A DNA stretch of 40,899 nucleotides from the NCBI GenBank assembly GCA_002428935.1, contig DIYG01000096.1, positions 658 to 41,556 of the forward strand. The letters run 5' to 3'. The translations under genes were made by a program, and so were the position numbers. The stretch is from Halieaceae bacterium UBA6060 (lineage in GTDB: Bacteria > Pseudomonadota > Gammaproteobacteria > Pseudomonadales > Halieaceae). Shown piece by piece: positions 25,252 to 34,516 of this stretch. The notes under the pieces are model-generated. The model did no database searches, was not told the DNA's origin, and was given only the letters and a program-made list of their open reading frames with translations. The number at the start of each line of letters is the position of its first letter. The stretch's first letter is position 1.

Positions 25252-26721
25252 TCAAGTGCCACAAAACGTTCGCAACACCCGCTCCTGAGGCTCCGCCGGT
25301 ATGGCCAGCTCCCGGTCCTTCAGATCAAAGCGTGAAGGATTGGCCAGGCGATCCACCAAACGATGAAACAGCGTGTAATCGCCCCCTTCGGCATCGGTAA
25401 TGGCCCGTTGGATCAGGTGGTTGCGGGGGATAAACGCGGGGCTGGCGCGGAGCATTCGCGCCTGGCGGGTCACCAACGCTTCGTCTTCGCGCTCCTGCCT
25501 TTGCTTCCACCGTGGCAGCCACTCCAGGAAATGCTTCCCCGGTGAGAACAAGGTGTCCGCCCCCGTGCCCTCGCTGTCGGGTTTGATGTCTTCGGCGAGA
25601 AAACGGAAGGCCAGGGTGAAATCGGCCTTGTCTTCCGCCAGGGCGCTAAACAGATCGTTGGCCAGGTCCTGATCCTGTTCATTGAAATCGCTTAGACCTA
25701 GCTTTTCCGCTAGTGCGGCGCGATGGGCCTCGGCAAACAGTTCCGGGAAGCGTTGTATGGCGGTGGTTGCCTGGGCCACGGCCTGGTCTGTGTCGTCGTC
25801 GATCAGGGGCAGAAGGCTTTCCGCCAGCCGCGCGAGATTCCAGTGGGCGATACCCGGTTGGTTACTGTACGCGTAGCGCCCCTGGGTATCGATGGAACTG
25901 AAGACCGTGTCCGGGTTGAACTGCTCCATAAATGCGCAGGGCCCGTAGTCCACGGTCTCACCGCTTAAGAGCATGTTGTCCGTATTCATGACCCCGTGAA
26001 TAAAGCCAAGCATTTGCCAGCGAGCGACCAGCGCCGCCTGCGCTTCAATTACGCGGTTGAGGAGGGCCAGGGCGGGTAAGTCCGTGTTCTGGGCATCGGG
26101 GTAATGGCGGGCAAGGGCGTGTTCGACAATCCTCGCCATGGAGTCGCGGTCTTCGCGAGCGGCAAAGTATTGCAAGGTGCCGATCCGCAGATGGCTGGAC
26201 GCGACCCGGGTCAGTATCGCTCCGGGTTCCAGGCCATCGCGGACCACGGTTTCACCGGTGGCTACCGCTGCAAGAGCACGGGTAGTGGGTACCCCGAGGG
26301 CCGCCATGGCTTCGCTAACGATGTATTCTCGAAGGACCGGTCCCAAGGGGGAGCGTCCATCACCGCCGCGAGACCAGGGTGTGCGTCCACTGCCTTTCAG
26401 CTGTAGGTCGAAGCGCCGGTCATGGGTGCTGAGCACCTCCCCGAGGAGCACGGCGCGCCCATCACCCAACTGCGGATTGAAGTTGCCAAACTGATGTCCC
26501 GCATAGGCTGTGGCGACGGGTTCGGCACCCTCCGGGAGCGCGTTCCCGGACAATATCTGTACACCTTCCTCAGAGGCCAACCAGCCACTATCGATGCCCA
26601 GATCCTCCGCGAGACCTTCGTTCACCCGGATGAGCTCTGGCGAGGACACGGGGTCCGGCCGCTGGGGCAGGCTGAGGGGACTGCCCAGGTGGGCGTAGCT
26701 GTTGTCGAAGTGAATTCGCAT
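25252..26721 (-). CDS. selO: protein adenylyltransferase SelO (YdiU/UPF0061)
   Basis: A 489-residue pseudokinase-fold enzyme that transfers AMP from ATP to Ser/Thr/Tyr of redox-related proteins (family knowledge). Conserved blocks are visible: YAGHQFGNFNPQLGDGRA, LQLKGSGRTPWSRGGDGR (ATP-site Lys and Arg), SSHLRIGT, GVMNTDNM and DYGPCAFME (metal Asp). Ser/Arg-rich and Pro-rich segments follow. The protein ends Cys-Gly-Thr. Cys stands at the third-last position, where mammalian SelO has selenocysteine, as in other bacterial SelO. The length is close to E. coli YdiU. It is a single gene, divergent from the D-aminoacylase-like gene. Confidence 0.95.
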   Translation of the reverse strand: MRIHFDNSYAHLGSPLSLPQRPDPVSSPELIRVNEGLAEDLGIDSGWLASEEGVQILSGNALPEGAEPVATAYAGHQFGNFNPQLGDGRAVLLGEVLSTHDRRFDLQLKGSGRTPWSRGGDGRSPLGPVLREYIVSEAMAALGVPTTRALAAVATGETVVRDGLEPGAILTRVASSHLRIGTLQYFAAREDRDSMARIVEHALARHYPDAQNTDLPALALLNRVIEAQAALVARWQMLGFIHGVMNTDNMLLSGETVDYGPCAFMEQFNPDTVFSSIDTQGRYAYSNQPGIAHWNLARLAESLLPLIDDDTDQAVAQATTAIQRFPELFAEAHRAALAEKLGLSDFNEQDQDLANDLFSALAEDKADFTLAFRFLAEDIKPDSEGTGADTLFSPGKHFLEWLPRWKQRQEREDEALVTRQARMLRASPAFIPRNHLIQRAITDAEGGDYTLFHRLVDRLANPSRFDLKDRELAIPAEPQERVLRTFCGT

Positions 26722-26795
26722 GGCTAATCTCTGGGCCTTTCGTTATCGTCAACGGGTCGATGGGTGATGCAACTCGTCCCCGAACTGAAAGGAGT

Positions 26796-28700
26796 ATGAG
26801 TGTGCAAGTGGTAGGGCAAGAAGCGACACAAGACTACAGTTGGGACGTCCTCTTTCGCAATGCGACGGTCTTCGATGGCAGTGGCGATCCGCCCCAGCGC
26901 ATGGATCTGGCGGTCCACCAGGGCAAGATTGTCGCCAAGGGGTCCGCGCTTCCTGAAAACGTCGCTCGCCAGGTGATCGATGCCAGCGATCACTGGCTTA
27001 TGCCGGGCCTTCTGGATATTCATACGCACCTGGACCTCGAAGTGGACCTGGATCCACGGTTACCCGAGGTGGTGCGTCATGGCACAACCACGGTGCTATT
27101 CGGCAACTGTAGCCTCGGTACCTGCTTCGGCACCCAGCGCGACGGTGCCAGCCAGGACCCCATCGTTGACTGCTTCACCCGCGTTGAGAACATACCCAAG
27201 CCGGTGCTCCGCAAGTGCGTGGACGCCATTACCTGGGAGGATTCCGCCGGCTACTACGAGCACTTCAGCGATCTGCCCCTGGGGCCCAATGTGGCCGCCT
27301 TTGTGCCCCATTCGATGTTGCGCATCGAGGCCATGGGTCTGGAGGCCGCCATCAGCCGCAAGCCCACGGAAGCGGAATTGCAGACCATGGAGCGTCTTCT
27401 CGACGATGCGCTCACCCAGGGCTACCTCGGTCTATCGACGGACGGTCTGCCCTTTCACTATCTCGCCAACGAACCCCATACGGACAAGCGGATTCCCACA
27501 CAGTTTGCGAGTTTTGGTGAATTGCGGCGCTTGTTAAAAGTGGTCCGCCGTCACGATCGGGTGTGGCAGGCCACGCCCCTGATCGAAAACCGTTTGATGG
27601 CTTTTGTGTACTTCGCTCTGACCAGTGGACGACTGTTTGGCAAAACCCTGAAGCTTTCGGCTCTATCGGCCATGGAGATGGTGCTTGCCCCTAAGGCTGC
27701 CAAGGCCCTCCTGGGCTTTGCCAAACTCATGAATAGCCGTCTGTTCAAGGGCCATATGCATTTTCAGGCCCTGGGCACGAATTTTCGCGTCTGGTCCGAT
27801 GGCATCGTAAGTCCTCTCTTTGAAGAACTGCCCTCAACAGCCCAGCTTATCGCTCTGGAGTACGACGATACCGAGGGGCGTCACGCCCTTATGCACGACC
27901 CGAAGTGGGTCGAGGAGTTTCGTCGGGACTGGCTCCATGGTCGCACGGGGGGTGACTGGGCGAGTTTCAAAGCGCGTTTGGGTATGCCCGACCATCTGGT
28001 GATTCGCGATCTCGAGCGGTTGACCTTTGACGGTGCTCCGGTCGCGGATTGGGATGGGGAAACCTTCGAGCAGGTCTACGAGCGGCTCTTGCGATTCCTC
28101 GATGGCGTGAACGATGCAGCGCGCTCCGATGCGGAGCGGGAGGCCTTTGCCACGGTTCGGGAACGCCCTCGGGATGACGCGGATTTCATGCTCTGGCTTA
28201 TGCGTAGCTACGACAAGAGCTTTCGCTACTGGGCCGATGTCTCCAATGTCGGCAACCGCGCCACCATGGATTACCTCATGCATCCCCAGGCGTTACCCGG
28301 ATTTAATGACTCCGGTGCCCACATCACCAATATGGCGTTCTTTGACGGCAACCTTATGTCTTTGAAGCTGGCCCAACAGCAGGGTGAAGGAATGGTGGCG
28401 AAGATGGTACGGCGGTTGACTCGCGAGCCCGCCGAGTTCTTCAATCTGGAGGTGGGTAGGCTGGATCTGGGTGCCCAGGCAGACCTCGTGTTGATTGATC
28501 CGAAAGCCCTGAAGGCCTGGGACTGTAATGACACGCGCGAATACATCTATCGGGATTTGTTCGACCACCACCAGATGGTCAATCGACCCGAGGCGGTGGT
28601 CCGAGAAGTCATGATCCACGGTGAAATGGTATGGCAGGAGGGAGCGTTCACCCCGGCGTTGGGTGAGCAGACTCTGGGTCGAGCGCTGCGGGCCGCCTAA
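26796..28700 (+). CDS. N-acyl-D-amino-acid deacylase-like amidohydrolase
   Basis: A 634-residue metallohydrolase of the D-aminoacylase/urease superfamily. DIHTHLD supplies the HxH metal pair, GNCSLGTC the Cys that bridges metals in D-aminoacylases, and FNDSGAHIT the late catalytic Asp region. The C-terminal DLGAQADLVLIDP is a typical small beta-domain. No signal peptide is seen, so it is cytosolic. The substrate might be an N-acyl-D-amino acid or another cyclic or acyl amide. AAGGAG precedes the ATG by one base and a GTG (26802) by seven, so the true start may be that GTG. It is followed 58 bases later by a second amidohydrolase in the same direction. Confidence 0.87.
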   Translation: MSVQVVGQEATQDYSWDVLFRNATVFDGSGDPPQRMDLAVHQGKIVAKGSALPENVARQVIDASDHWLMPGLLDIHTHLDLEVDLDPRLPEVVRHGTTTVLFGNCSLGTCFGTQRDGASQDPIVDCFTRVENIPKPVLRKCVDAITWEDSAGYYEHFSDLPLGPNVAAFVPHSMLRIEAMGLEAAISRKPTEAELQTMERLLDDALTQGYLGLSTDGLPFHYLANEPHTDKRIPTQFASFGELRRLLKVVRRHDRVWQATPLIENRLMAFVYFALTSGRLFGKTLKLSALSAMEMVLAPKAAKALLGFAKLMNSRLFKGHMHFQALGTNFRVWSDGIVSPLFEELPSTAQLIALEYDDTEGRHALMHDPKWVEEFRRDWLHGRTGGDWASFKARLGMPDHLVIRDLERLTFDGAPVADWDGETFEQVYERLLRFLDGVNDAARSDAEREAFATVRERPRDDADFMLWLMRSYDKSFRYWADVSNVGNRATMDYLMHPQALPGFNDSGAHITNMAFFDGNLMSLKLAQQQGEGMVAKMVRRLTREPAEFFNLEVGRLDLGAQADLVLIDPKALKAWDCNDTREYIYRDLFDHHQMVNRPEAVVREVMIHGEMVWQEGAFTPALGEQTLGRALRAA

Positions 28701-28758
28701 CGCTCTGCTTCGCGCGGTAGTATGCCTACCTTATTAGAATAATTACGGGGATCGGCTC

Positions 28759-30363
28759 ATGAACTACAAAACACACCTGAAGCTAGCCTTGATGTTGGTC
28801 GCACTGTCGGGCCCAAGCTCAGCCTTTGCGCAATCGACGGAACCCGGGGAAGAAAGCATAGCGCCGGTCCTTGCTGCTGGGGTAGCACCACCACGAATAG
28901 CACCACCGCGTGGCGACGAGGCCAGCGGTCCCTTCGACAAGTTGCTTTTGACCAACGCTATGGTGGTGCGCGGCAATGGGGCGCCACCTTACGGACCGGT
29001 GACCATCGAGGTCCACGGTGATCGCATCCACAGTATTCACGGGGGACATGGGGAAACTCACGAGGACAACGATGCCCAGATAATCGACGTGGCTGGAGGT
29101 TACGTGTTGCCCGGCTTCATCGACGCCCACGGACATCTGGGTACACCGTCCCACGCCCCTGCGGGTGCTCTGACTGATCCGGAGTACGTACTCAAGCTCT
29201 GGCTGGCCCATGGCGTAACCACGGTCCGTGATGTGGGTGCCATGATGGGTCTGGGCTGGACCCTCAAACACAAAGATATGGCGGAGGCGGGGGAAATCAG
29301 TGCGCCACGATTACGCGTCCATTCGCGATTTCCCAGCGAAATAGCCACCGAGGATGCCGCTCGGGACTGGGTTAAAGCGGTCCGTCGGCGCGGCGCCGAC
29401 GGGCTCAAATTTATCGGTGCTCGCCCGGCGCCCTTTGCGGCAGCTATGGAGGAAGCGAAGCGCCTGGGCATGAAGACCGCCTATCACCATGCTCAGCTTT
29501 CCGTGGTGCAAACCAATGTGCTGGATAGCGCACGTCTTGGCCTGGACAGCATGGAGCACTGGTATGGTCTGCCTGAGGCCATGTTCGAAGACCGGGAAAT
29601 CCAGGATTACCCCCTGGATTACAACTACTCCAATGAGCAGGATCGCTTTGGTGAGGCTGGGCGCCTGTGGCTTCAGGCGGCAGCACCCGGTTCGGAAACC
29701 TGGCAGCGGACCATCGCCGAACTGGTCGATCTGGATTTCACCATCGACCCTACGTTTACCATCTATGAAGCCAGCCGCGACCTCATGCGCGCCCGCAACG
29801 CCGATTGGATGGATGAGTACGTGCCCTCTTATATGGCCCGAGCCTTCGAGGCCAGTCCCGATGTCCACGGCTCTTTCTTCTTTGATTGGACGACCCAACA
29901 CGAAATCGACTGGAAGAAGAATTACCAGCGCTGGATGCAGTTCGTAAACGATTTCAAAAATGCGGGTGGTCGCGTAACCACGGGGTCGGACGCAGGTTTT
30001 ATCTACAAGGTCTACGGTTTTGCTTACGTGCGCGAGTTAGAGCTGTTGCAGGAGGCGGGTTTCCACCCTCTGGAGGTGGTTAAGGCCGCGACCATCAACG
30101 GGGCGGAGCTGCTGGGTATGGAGCGGGAAATTGGCAGCATCGAGATCGGCAAGAAAGCAGACTTTGTGGTTTTGGATGACAACCCTCTGGCCAACTTCAA
30201 GCTGCTTTACGGGACGGGCCACCAGCGCCTGAATCCCGATTCGGGCACCCTGGAGCGGGTTGGTGGCGTACGCTACACGATCCGCGACGGCATCGTGTTT
30301 GATGCCCAGATGCTCCTTGAGGATGTTCGTGAACTGGTAGCCGCAGAGCGAGAGTCGGATTGA
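28759..30363 (+). CDS. exported amidohydrolase, second of a tandem pair
   Basis: A 534-residue protein with a signal peptide (KLALMLVALSGPSSAFA-QS) and a Pro-rich linker. An amidohydrolase domain follows: IDAHGHLG (HxH), DGLKFIGARP (candidate Lys ligand), TAYHHAQL, SMEHWYG and TTGSDAG (Asp). It differs from the upstream enzyme by being exported and lacking the D-aminoacylase Cys. It resembles the exported imidazolonepropionase-like branch. The substrate is unknown. Tandem placement suggests sequential hydrolysis of the same compound, one step in the periplasm and the other in the cytoplasm (inference). Confidence 0.9.
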   Translation: MNYKTHLKLALMLVALSGPSSAFAQSTEPGEESIAPVLAAGVAPPRIAPPRGDEASGPFDKLLLTNAMVVRGNGAPPYGPVTIEVHGDRIHSIHGGHGETHEDNDAQIIDVAGGYVLPGFIDAHGHLGTPSHAPAGALTDPEYVLKLWLAHGVTTVRDVGAMMGLGWTLKHKDMAEAGEISAPRLRVHSRFPSEIATEDAARDWVKAVRRRGADGLKFIGARPAPFAAAMEEAKRLGMKTAYHHAQLSVVQTNVLDSARLGLDSMEHWYGLPEAMFEDREIQDYPLDYNYSNEQDRFGEAGRLWLQAAAPGSETWQRTIAELVDLDFTIDPTFTIYEASRDLMRARNADWMDEYVPSYMARAFEASPDVHGSFFFDWTTQHEIDWKKNYQRWMQFVNDFKNAGGRVTTGSDAGFIYKVYGFAYVRELELLQEAGFHPLEVVKAATINGAELLGMEREIGSIEIGKKADFVVLDDNPLANFKLLYGTGHQRLNPDSGTLERVGGVRYTIRDGIVFDAQMLLEDVRELVAAERESD

Positions 30364-30446
30364 ACCATTGGCGCTTTCGAGCGTCAGACGGATAAGGGCG
30401 ATTCGTGCGTACAAGCCCTTCACCGCTGTCACAGGAGAGTTTGTCG

Positions 30447-30848
30447 ATGTACCTCAGGATGTTGAGTCCTCGCACGGGTCTGGCGGTCATCGCCGCACCC
30501 CTGGTCCTACCCTTTCTCTTGGCCGCCACGGGCTGCACCACCACCGATGAGATCATCATCGATAAGAAGGGCGTCAACATGTCGCAGTACGCCGTGGATA
30601 AGGCGGAGTGCGAAAGCTATGCCGATGAAGTTCGTACCGGTGAGAAGGCCGCCCGTGGAGCCGCCTCCGGTGCCGTCGTGGGCGGCGCGGTGGGTGCCAT
30701 CCTCGATGATTCGTCCGAAGGTGCTGCCCGGGGAGCCGGTGTAGGTGCGGTTACTGGCGCGGCCCGTGGTGTCTCGGAGGGGGCGCGCGATGAAGTACGG
30801 GTGGTGAAACAGTGCCTCCGCGGTCGCGGGTACCGGGTGCTCAACTAG
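30447..30848 (+). CDS. glycine-zipper lipoprotein
   Basis: A 133-residue protein with a lipoprotein signal ending in LAATGC (lipidated Cys30). A short charged part precedes a glycine-zipper region (GAASGAVVGGAVGAIL, GAARGAGVGAVTGAARG). It is predicted to be anchored in the outer membrane or periplasm, and the zipper may pack into or across a membrane. Two Cys in the mature part (CESYADE, KQCLRG) could form a disulfide. The ATG with AGGAGAG nine bases upstream is chosen over a GTG 42 bases earlier. It converges on the AsmA gene with only 19 bases between stops. Confidence 0.82.
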   Translation: MYLRMLSPRTGLAVIAAPLVLPFLLAATGCTTTDEIIIDKKGVNMSQYAVDKAECESYADEVRTGEKAARGAASGAVVGGAVGAILDDSSEGAARGAGVGAVTGAARGVSEGARDEVRVVKQCLRGRGYRVLN

Positions 30849-30867
30849 AGCTCTTTCGTTTCTACCG

Positions 30868-32727
30868 CTACTCAAACAGCTTCTTCAGAAGCCGGCCGGC
30901 TTCCTCACCGACTTTGCGCTTGACCTCGTTCTCGGCCAGGTCGCGGAGAATCTCGTCGGTACTAACTCCACACCAGGATGACGGGTCGTCGGCTAGATTG
31001 CCTTTGCATTCCATGGGCCAGCGCAGCTCCGTGTAGCGCTCATTGATTCGACAGGCCGGGTCCAACTCACCCAACTCCGGCGAAAGCTGGGCGCGGAAAC
31101 TGGCTCGCAAGTCCTGGCTCGCTAGGTCCACGTTACCGTTCCCCGTGAGAGTGATGGCTGTGAGTTGCGCTGTGAGTGGGTCCAGGCGGGCCACACCGTC
31201 GGCGAGTTGGATCTCGGCGCCCAGGGCCTGGAACTGAGTATCTGTGGGAAATTCAGCGCTTAGGGACTCCTGATTCACCAGCGCAACGCCATCGCAGATC
31301 ATCTTCTCTACGGCCAGTCCCTCGAGAGTTATGTCTTCTGTGGTGAAGCTGATCGGCCCCTGAAGAGAACCGGTCAGTTCGTCGGTGTTTGCGCCGCTGC
31401 CATCGAGAGTCCAGCTCAGGTTTGCGCTTCCCGAAGCTCCGAGCCCCATATCCAGTGCGGCCACGGCTTCGGCCACATCCAGTGCCTCTAAGCCACCGGC
31501 CGTTTCCAGGCGCGCGACGTTGTAGTGGCCATCGAATACGGCGCGGAAGTTGATCCGTCCGCCATGGAGGGTTGCCGTGACTGGTTCCAGCGTCGCGATG
31601 CCGTCAACGATGCGCAGTTTCGCGTCTACATCGCGAAGCACGTGGGCATCCAGCACCACTTGTTCGATACGCAGGGACGCACGGCTGTCGACCATGCGCA
31701 GAGCGTGGAGCGGTAACGCGGCATCTCCGCTCTTGGGCATTTCATCGTTATTGGCTCCGTCTTCTGCTGCCGCGACGGCATCCGGGCCCGCCAGCACCAG
31801 TAAAGCGGGATTGAGCTCCGTGAGGGCCAGATCTGCATCGATTTGCGGGCTTTCAAAAGTGGCATAGCGTAGTTGGCCACTGCCTTCCAGGGTTCCGCTG
31901 CGCAGGGACAGGTCGAGTTCCGCGATTTGCTGGTTAAGATCTATCGTGCCCGTGGTTGCCACCGTGAGGGGTTCCTGGGTGGCACCGGCAATCTGTAGCT
32001 CCAGGGAATTGAGAATGAGTGACTCGCCTTCTATGTCAGCGGTGAACTCCGTGCTGAGGAGAACCTTGATCGGCGGTTCACCCGGAACAATCACGCTACC
32101 CGTGACCGGTACGGGGCGGCCCTGAAGATTGAGGTCCTGCCCCAGTAGATTCTCCAACAACACTTCGCTGAGGGTTGTTCCTTCACTATCGACACTCACC
32201 ACGCGGATATTGGTGAGAGAGAGTTCGCCTACCTCGAGGGCCAGGGGCACCGCCAAGGCGCCCGCTGCGGCTTCAGCCGCCGCGGTTTCACGCATTTTTT
32301 TGCGTACAGCATAAAACCCGTCTAGCTCCGCGTCCGTCAGCGTGGTGGTGTCCAGGCCGATCGCCTCGGCTTCGGCGTCGTCTCGAACCAGGGTCTCAAC
32401 GGTGACGCCGTCGACGATAATGCTGTCGATCTCCACGGAGCCGGTGAAGAGGGGGAAGAGGGCCACGCCCGTGGCCAGTTGTTTGGCTTTAATGCGACTG
32501 CCGCTATCGGGAATGTTGATGCGTACATCGGTCGTTGCCAGGGATACCTGAGGGAATAAGCTGAGAGAGGCATCACCGTCCACCGACAGTTCGATTCCGC
32601 TGCTCTTTCTGATTTCCTCCGCCGCTAGCTCCACCAGGCCTTTCTCATCCACAAGCACGGGGATCAAAATAATCGCCAGGGCGACGATCAGGACGGGAAT
32701 ACCCAAGATCCAAAGTAGAATGCGCAT
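30868..32727 (-). CDS. AsmA family protein
   Basis: A 619-residue protein: one N-terminal transmembrane anchor (ILLWILGIPVLIVALAIILIP) followed by a long beta-rich periplasmic part. The early part has the typical GIELSVDGDASLSLFPQVSLA block and the C-terminal part has the AsmA_2-type repeat with GSANLSWTLDGSGAN and QGPISFTTEDITLEGLAVEKM. AsmA proteins are TamB-like bridges thought to move phospholipids towards the outer membrane and maintain envelope asymmetry (family knowledge). The ATG with GGAGG upstream defines the start; a longer upstream reading is not supported. It is divergent from tdk. Confidence 0.9.
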   Translation of the reverse strand: MRILLWILGIPVLIVALAIILIPVLVDEKGLVELAAEEIRKSSGIELSVDGDASLSLFPQVSLATTDVRINIPDSGSRIKAKQLATGVALFPLFTGSVEIDSIIVDGVTVETLVRDDAEAEAIGLDTTTLTDAELDGFYAVRKKMRETAAAEAAAGALAVPLALEVGELSLTNIRVVSVDSEGTTLSEVLLENLLGQDLNLQGRPVPVTGSVIVPGEPPIKVLLSTEFTADIEGESLILNSLELQIAGATQEPLTVATTGTIDLNQQIAELDLSLRSGTLEGSGQLRYATFESPQIDADLALTELNPALLVLAGPDAVAAAEDGANNDEMPKSGDAALPLHALRMVDSRASLRIEQVVLDAHVLRDVDAKLRIVDGIATLEPVTATLHGGRINFRAVFDGHYNVARLETAGGLEALDVAEAVAALDMGLGASGSANLSWTLDGSGANTDELTGSLQGPISFTTEDITLEGLAVEKMICDGVALVNQESLSAEFPTDTQFQALGAEIQLADGVARLDPLTAQLTAITLTGNGNVDLASQDLRASFRAQLSPELGELDPACRINERYTELRWPMECKGNLADDPSSWCGVSTDEILRDLAENEVKRKVGEEAGRLLKKLFE

Positions 32728-32942
32728 GACGGCGGCCTCCAGTTGGGCGCTATACAAGTATTGGCGGTCGCTTGGCGGGCGTACCCAACCTTTTAGCGAT
32801 GCGAGACAACGAGGAGCGGAGATTAGCAGACCTTGAAGACGGGCAGGTGATGATTTGCTCCGCAACCCTCGCCCAGCGTTCGAGTCCACCCAAAACAAGA
32901 CAATCGGGTATGCTCGACTGCTAATCCACGTCCCGAACGACT

Positions 32943-33545
32943 ATGGCAAAACTCTACTTCCGCCACGGCACCATGAGCAGCGGCAAGTCTTTGAATCTGC
33001 TGGCCGTGGCCCACAACTACGAACAAAAGGGCGAGCGCATCGTGGTGATTCGCCCGCGTATCGACGAGCGCTTCGGCGCGGAGGCGGTCGCCAGTCGTGT
33101 GGGCATTAGCCGGGATGCGGACATTCTTGTAGACGAAGGCTCCACTCTGGATCGGAAGCTCATCGCCGGAGCGGCCTGCGTATTAGTGGATGAGGCCCAG
33201 TTTTTGTCACCAGCGGTGGTGGATCAGCTGCGGGAGATTACCTGGGATCTGGATGTGCCGGTGATCTGCTACGGTCTCCGTACGGATTTTCGCACCCGGG
33301 CCTTCGCTGGATCCGCGCGCTTACTTGAGGTGGCCGACGCCATCGAAGAGGTCAAAACGGTGTGCTTTTTCTGTAATCGCAAAGCGATCTTTAACCTACG
33401 CATTTCCAGCGGTGGTGCGGTGGTTGATGGACCGCAGATTGAGTTGGGTGCAGACGACCGTTATCGCCCGGTCTGTGGTCAGTGTTATCGCGAGAAAACC
33501 CAGGCCGGGGCCCAGGACTTGTTCCGCGAAGTGTCGAAGTCTTGA
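32943..33545 (+). CDS. tdk: thymidine kinase
   Basis: A 200-residue type II thymidine kinase that phosphorylates thymidine in the salvage pathway. The P-loop is GTMSSGKS (residues 9-16), LVDEAQFL is the Walker B/catalytic Glu region, YGLRTDF is the specificity segment, and two zinc-binding Cys pairs are present (CFFC and CGQC, about residues 140-180). The length is typical. The stop overlaps the start of the DUF3667 gene (TTGA). Confidence 0.97.
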   Translation: MAKLYFRHGTMSSGKSLNLLAVAHNYEQKGERIVVIRPRIDERFGAEAVASRVGISRDADILVDEGSTLDRKLIAGAACVLVDEAQFLSPAVVDQLREITWDLDVPVICYGLRTDFRTRAFAGSARLLEVADAIEEVKTVCFFCNRKAIFNLRISSGGAVVDGPQIELGADDRYRPVCGQCYREKTQAGAQDLFREVSKS

Positions 33546-34516
33546 GTCAAGAGTCTTCCAGCGTACGCCGATGCCGCAACTGCCAGACGCCGGTTTCCGG
33601 TGAGTACTGCCCGGCCTGCGGTCAGCGGGAAGGGCGTCTGGATTTGCATTTCACCGAAGCCGTGGGTGATGTGGTGGGCGAGGTGTTTACCTGGGATTCG
33701 CGTCTCTGGCGTACGCTGATTCCCCTGCTCATTCGCCCCGGCTTTCTCAGCGCCGAGTTCAATGCAGGGCGGCGGGCGCGCTACATGCCTCCCTTTCGTT
33801 TGTATATTGTGATCTCCTTCGTGATGTTCTTGGCGTTGTCCTTCGGGACCGTTAACACGGTGAACCTGGATTTGAGCGGCGAAGACGAGGTCGTTCAGGT
33901 TGTCAGTGCGGTCAACGAGTCTGGGTCTGCAGGGGCCGGCGATCCGCCGGGGAATAGCGCCGAAAACCCCGGCACCTCGAACAGTCTTGGAGAAAGCCCG
34001 GAGGGCGGTGCTGGGAAAGCGGGCGAAGATAGTGATCAGGCCCTATTTGATATCGGCGTGGATGACGATGCTCCTCGTTGGTTGCAGGGCGTGGCGGATC
34101 GCATAGAAACCAATGCGGATCGCGTGAATCAAGATCCCAGCGAATACATTGACTCCCTTATCGATCACCTGCCTCAGGCCATGTTCATCATGCTGCCGCT
34201 CTTTGCGGCGCTGCTAAAGCTCAGTTACTTCTTCTCGGCGTTTCATTATCTGCAGCACCTGGTTTTTGCGCTGCACTACCACAGCTTTGTGTATCTCTTG
34301 TATTTGTTGGATCTCATCCTCGAGCGTTTAGGCGGCAAGTTTGAGGGTCTGTTGGCTGTGTTGTTACTGGTCTATCTGCCCCTGGCACTTCGACGAAGCT
34401 ACGCTAGCGGTTGGGGCGGATCCATAGGTAAGGCTCTGTTTCTGTATTTCAGCTACGGGATGTTGTTACTGTTCGGCCTCGCGTTTGGCGCGATCCTGAT
34501 CCTCGCGACGCTTTAG
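33542..34516 (+). CDS. DUF3667-type membrane protein with zinc ribbon
   Basis: A 324-residue protein. It opens with a zinc-ribbon-like CRNCQTPVSGEYCPACGQ, followed by a soluble segment and a first membrane helix (LYIVISFVMFLALSFG). A long charged, Gly/Glu-rich loop comes next (about 130-200), then four further hydrophobic helices. This is the DUF3667 layout. The start is inferred as the TTG at 33542, which overlaps the tdk stop; a GTG 60 bases upstream is possible. The last 68 bases overlap the 3' end of the opposite-strand photolyase gene. The function is unknown. Confidence 0.78.
   Translation: MSQESSSVRRCRNCQTPVSGEYCPACGQREGRLDLHFTEAVGDVVGEVFTWDSRLWRTLIPLLIRPGFLSAEFNAGRRARYMPPFRLYIVISFVMFLALSFGTVNTVNLDLSGEDEVVQVVSAVNESGSAGAGDPPGNSAENPGTSNSLGESPEGGAGKAGEDSDQALFDIGVDDDAPRWLQGVADRIETNADRVNQDPSEYIDSLIDHLPQAMFIMLPLFAALLKLSYFFSAFHYLQHLVFALHYHSFVYLLYLLDLILERLGGKFEGLLAVLLLVYLPLALRRSYASGWGGSIGKALFLYFSYGMLLLFGLAFGAILILATL

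Noticed and set aside
24534..25400. Plus-strand open frame opposite the PyrDK fusion
   Set aside because: It overlaps the fusion gene and its promoter region, shows no domain and has no convincing ribosome site.
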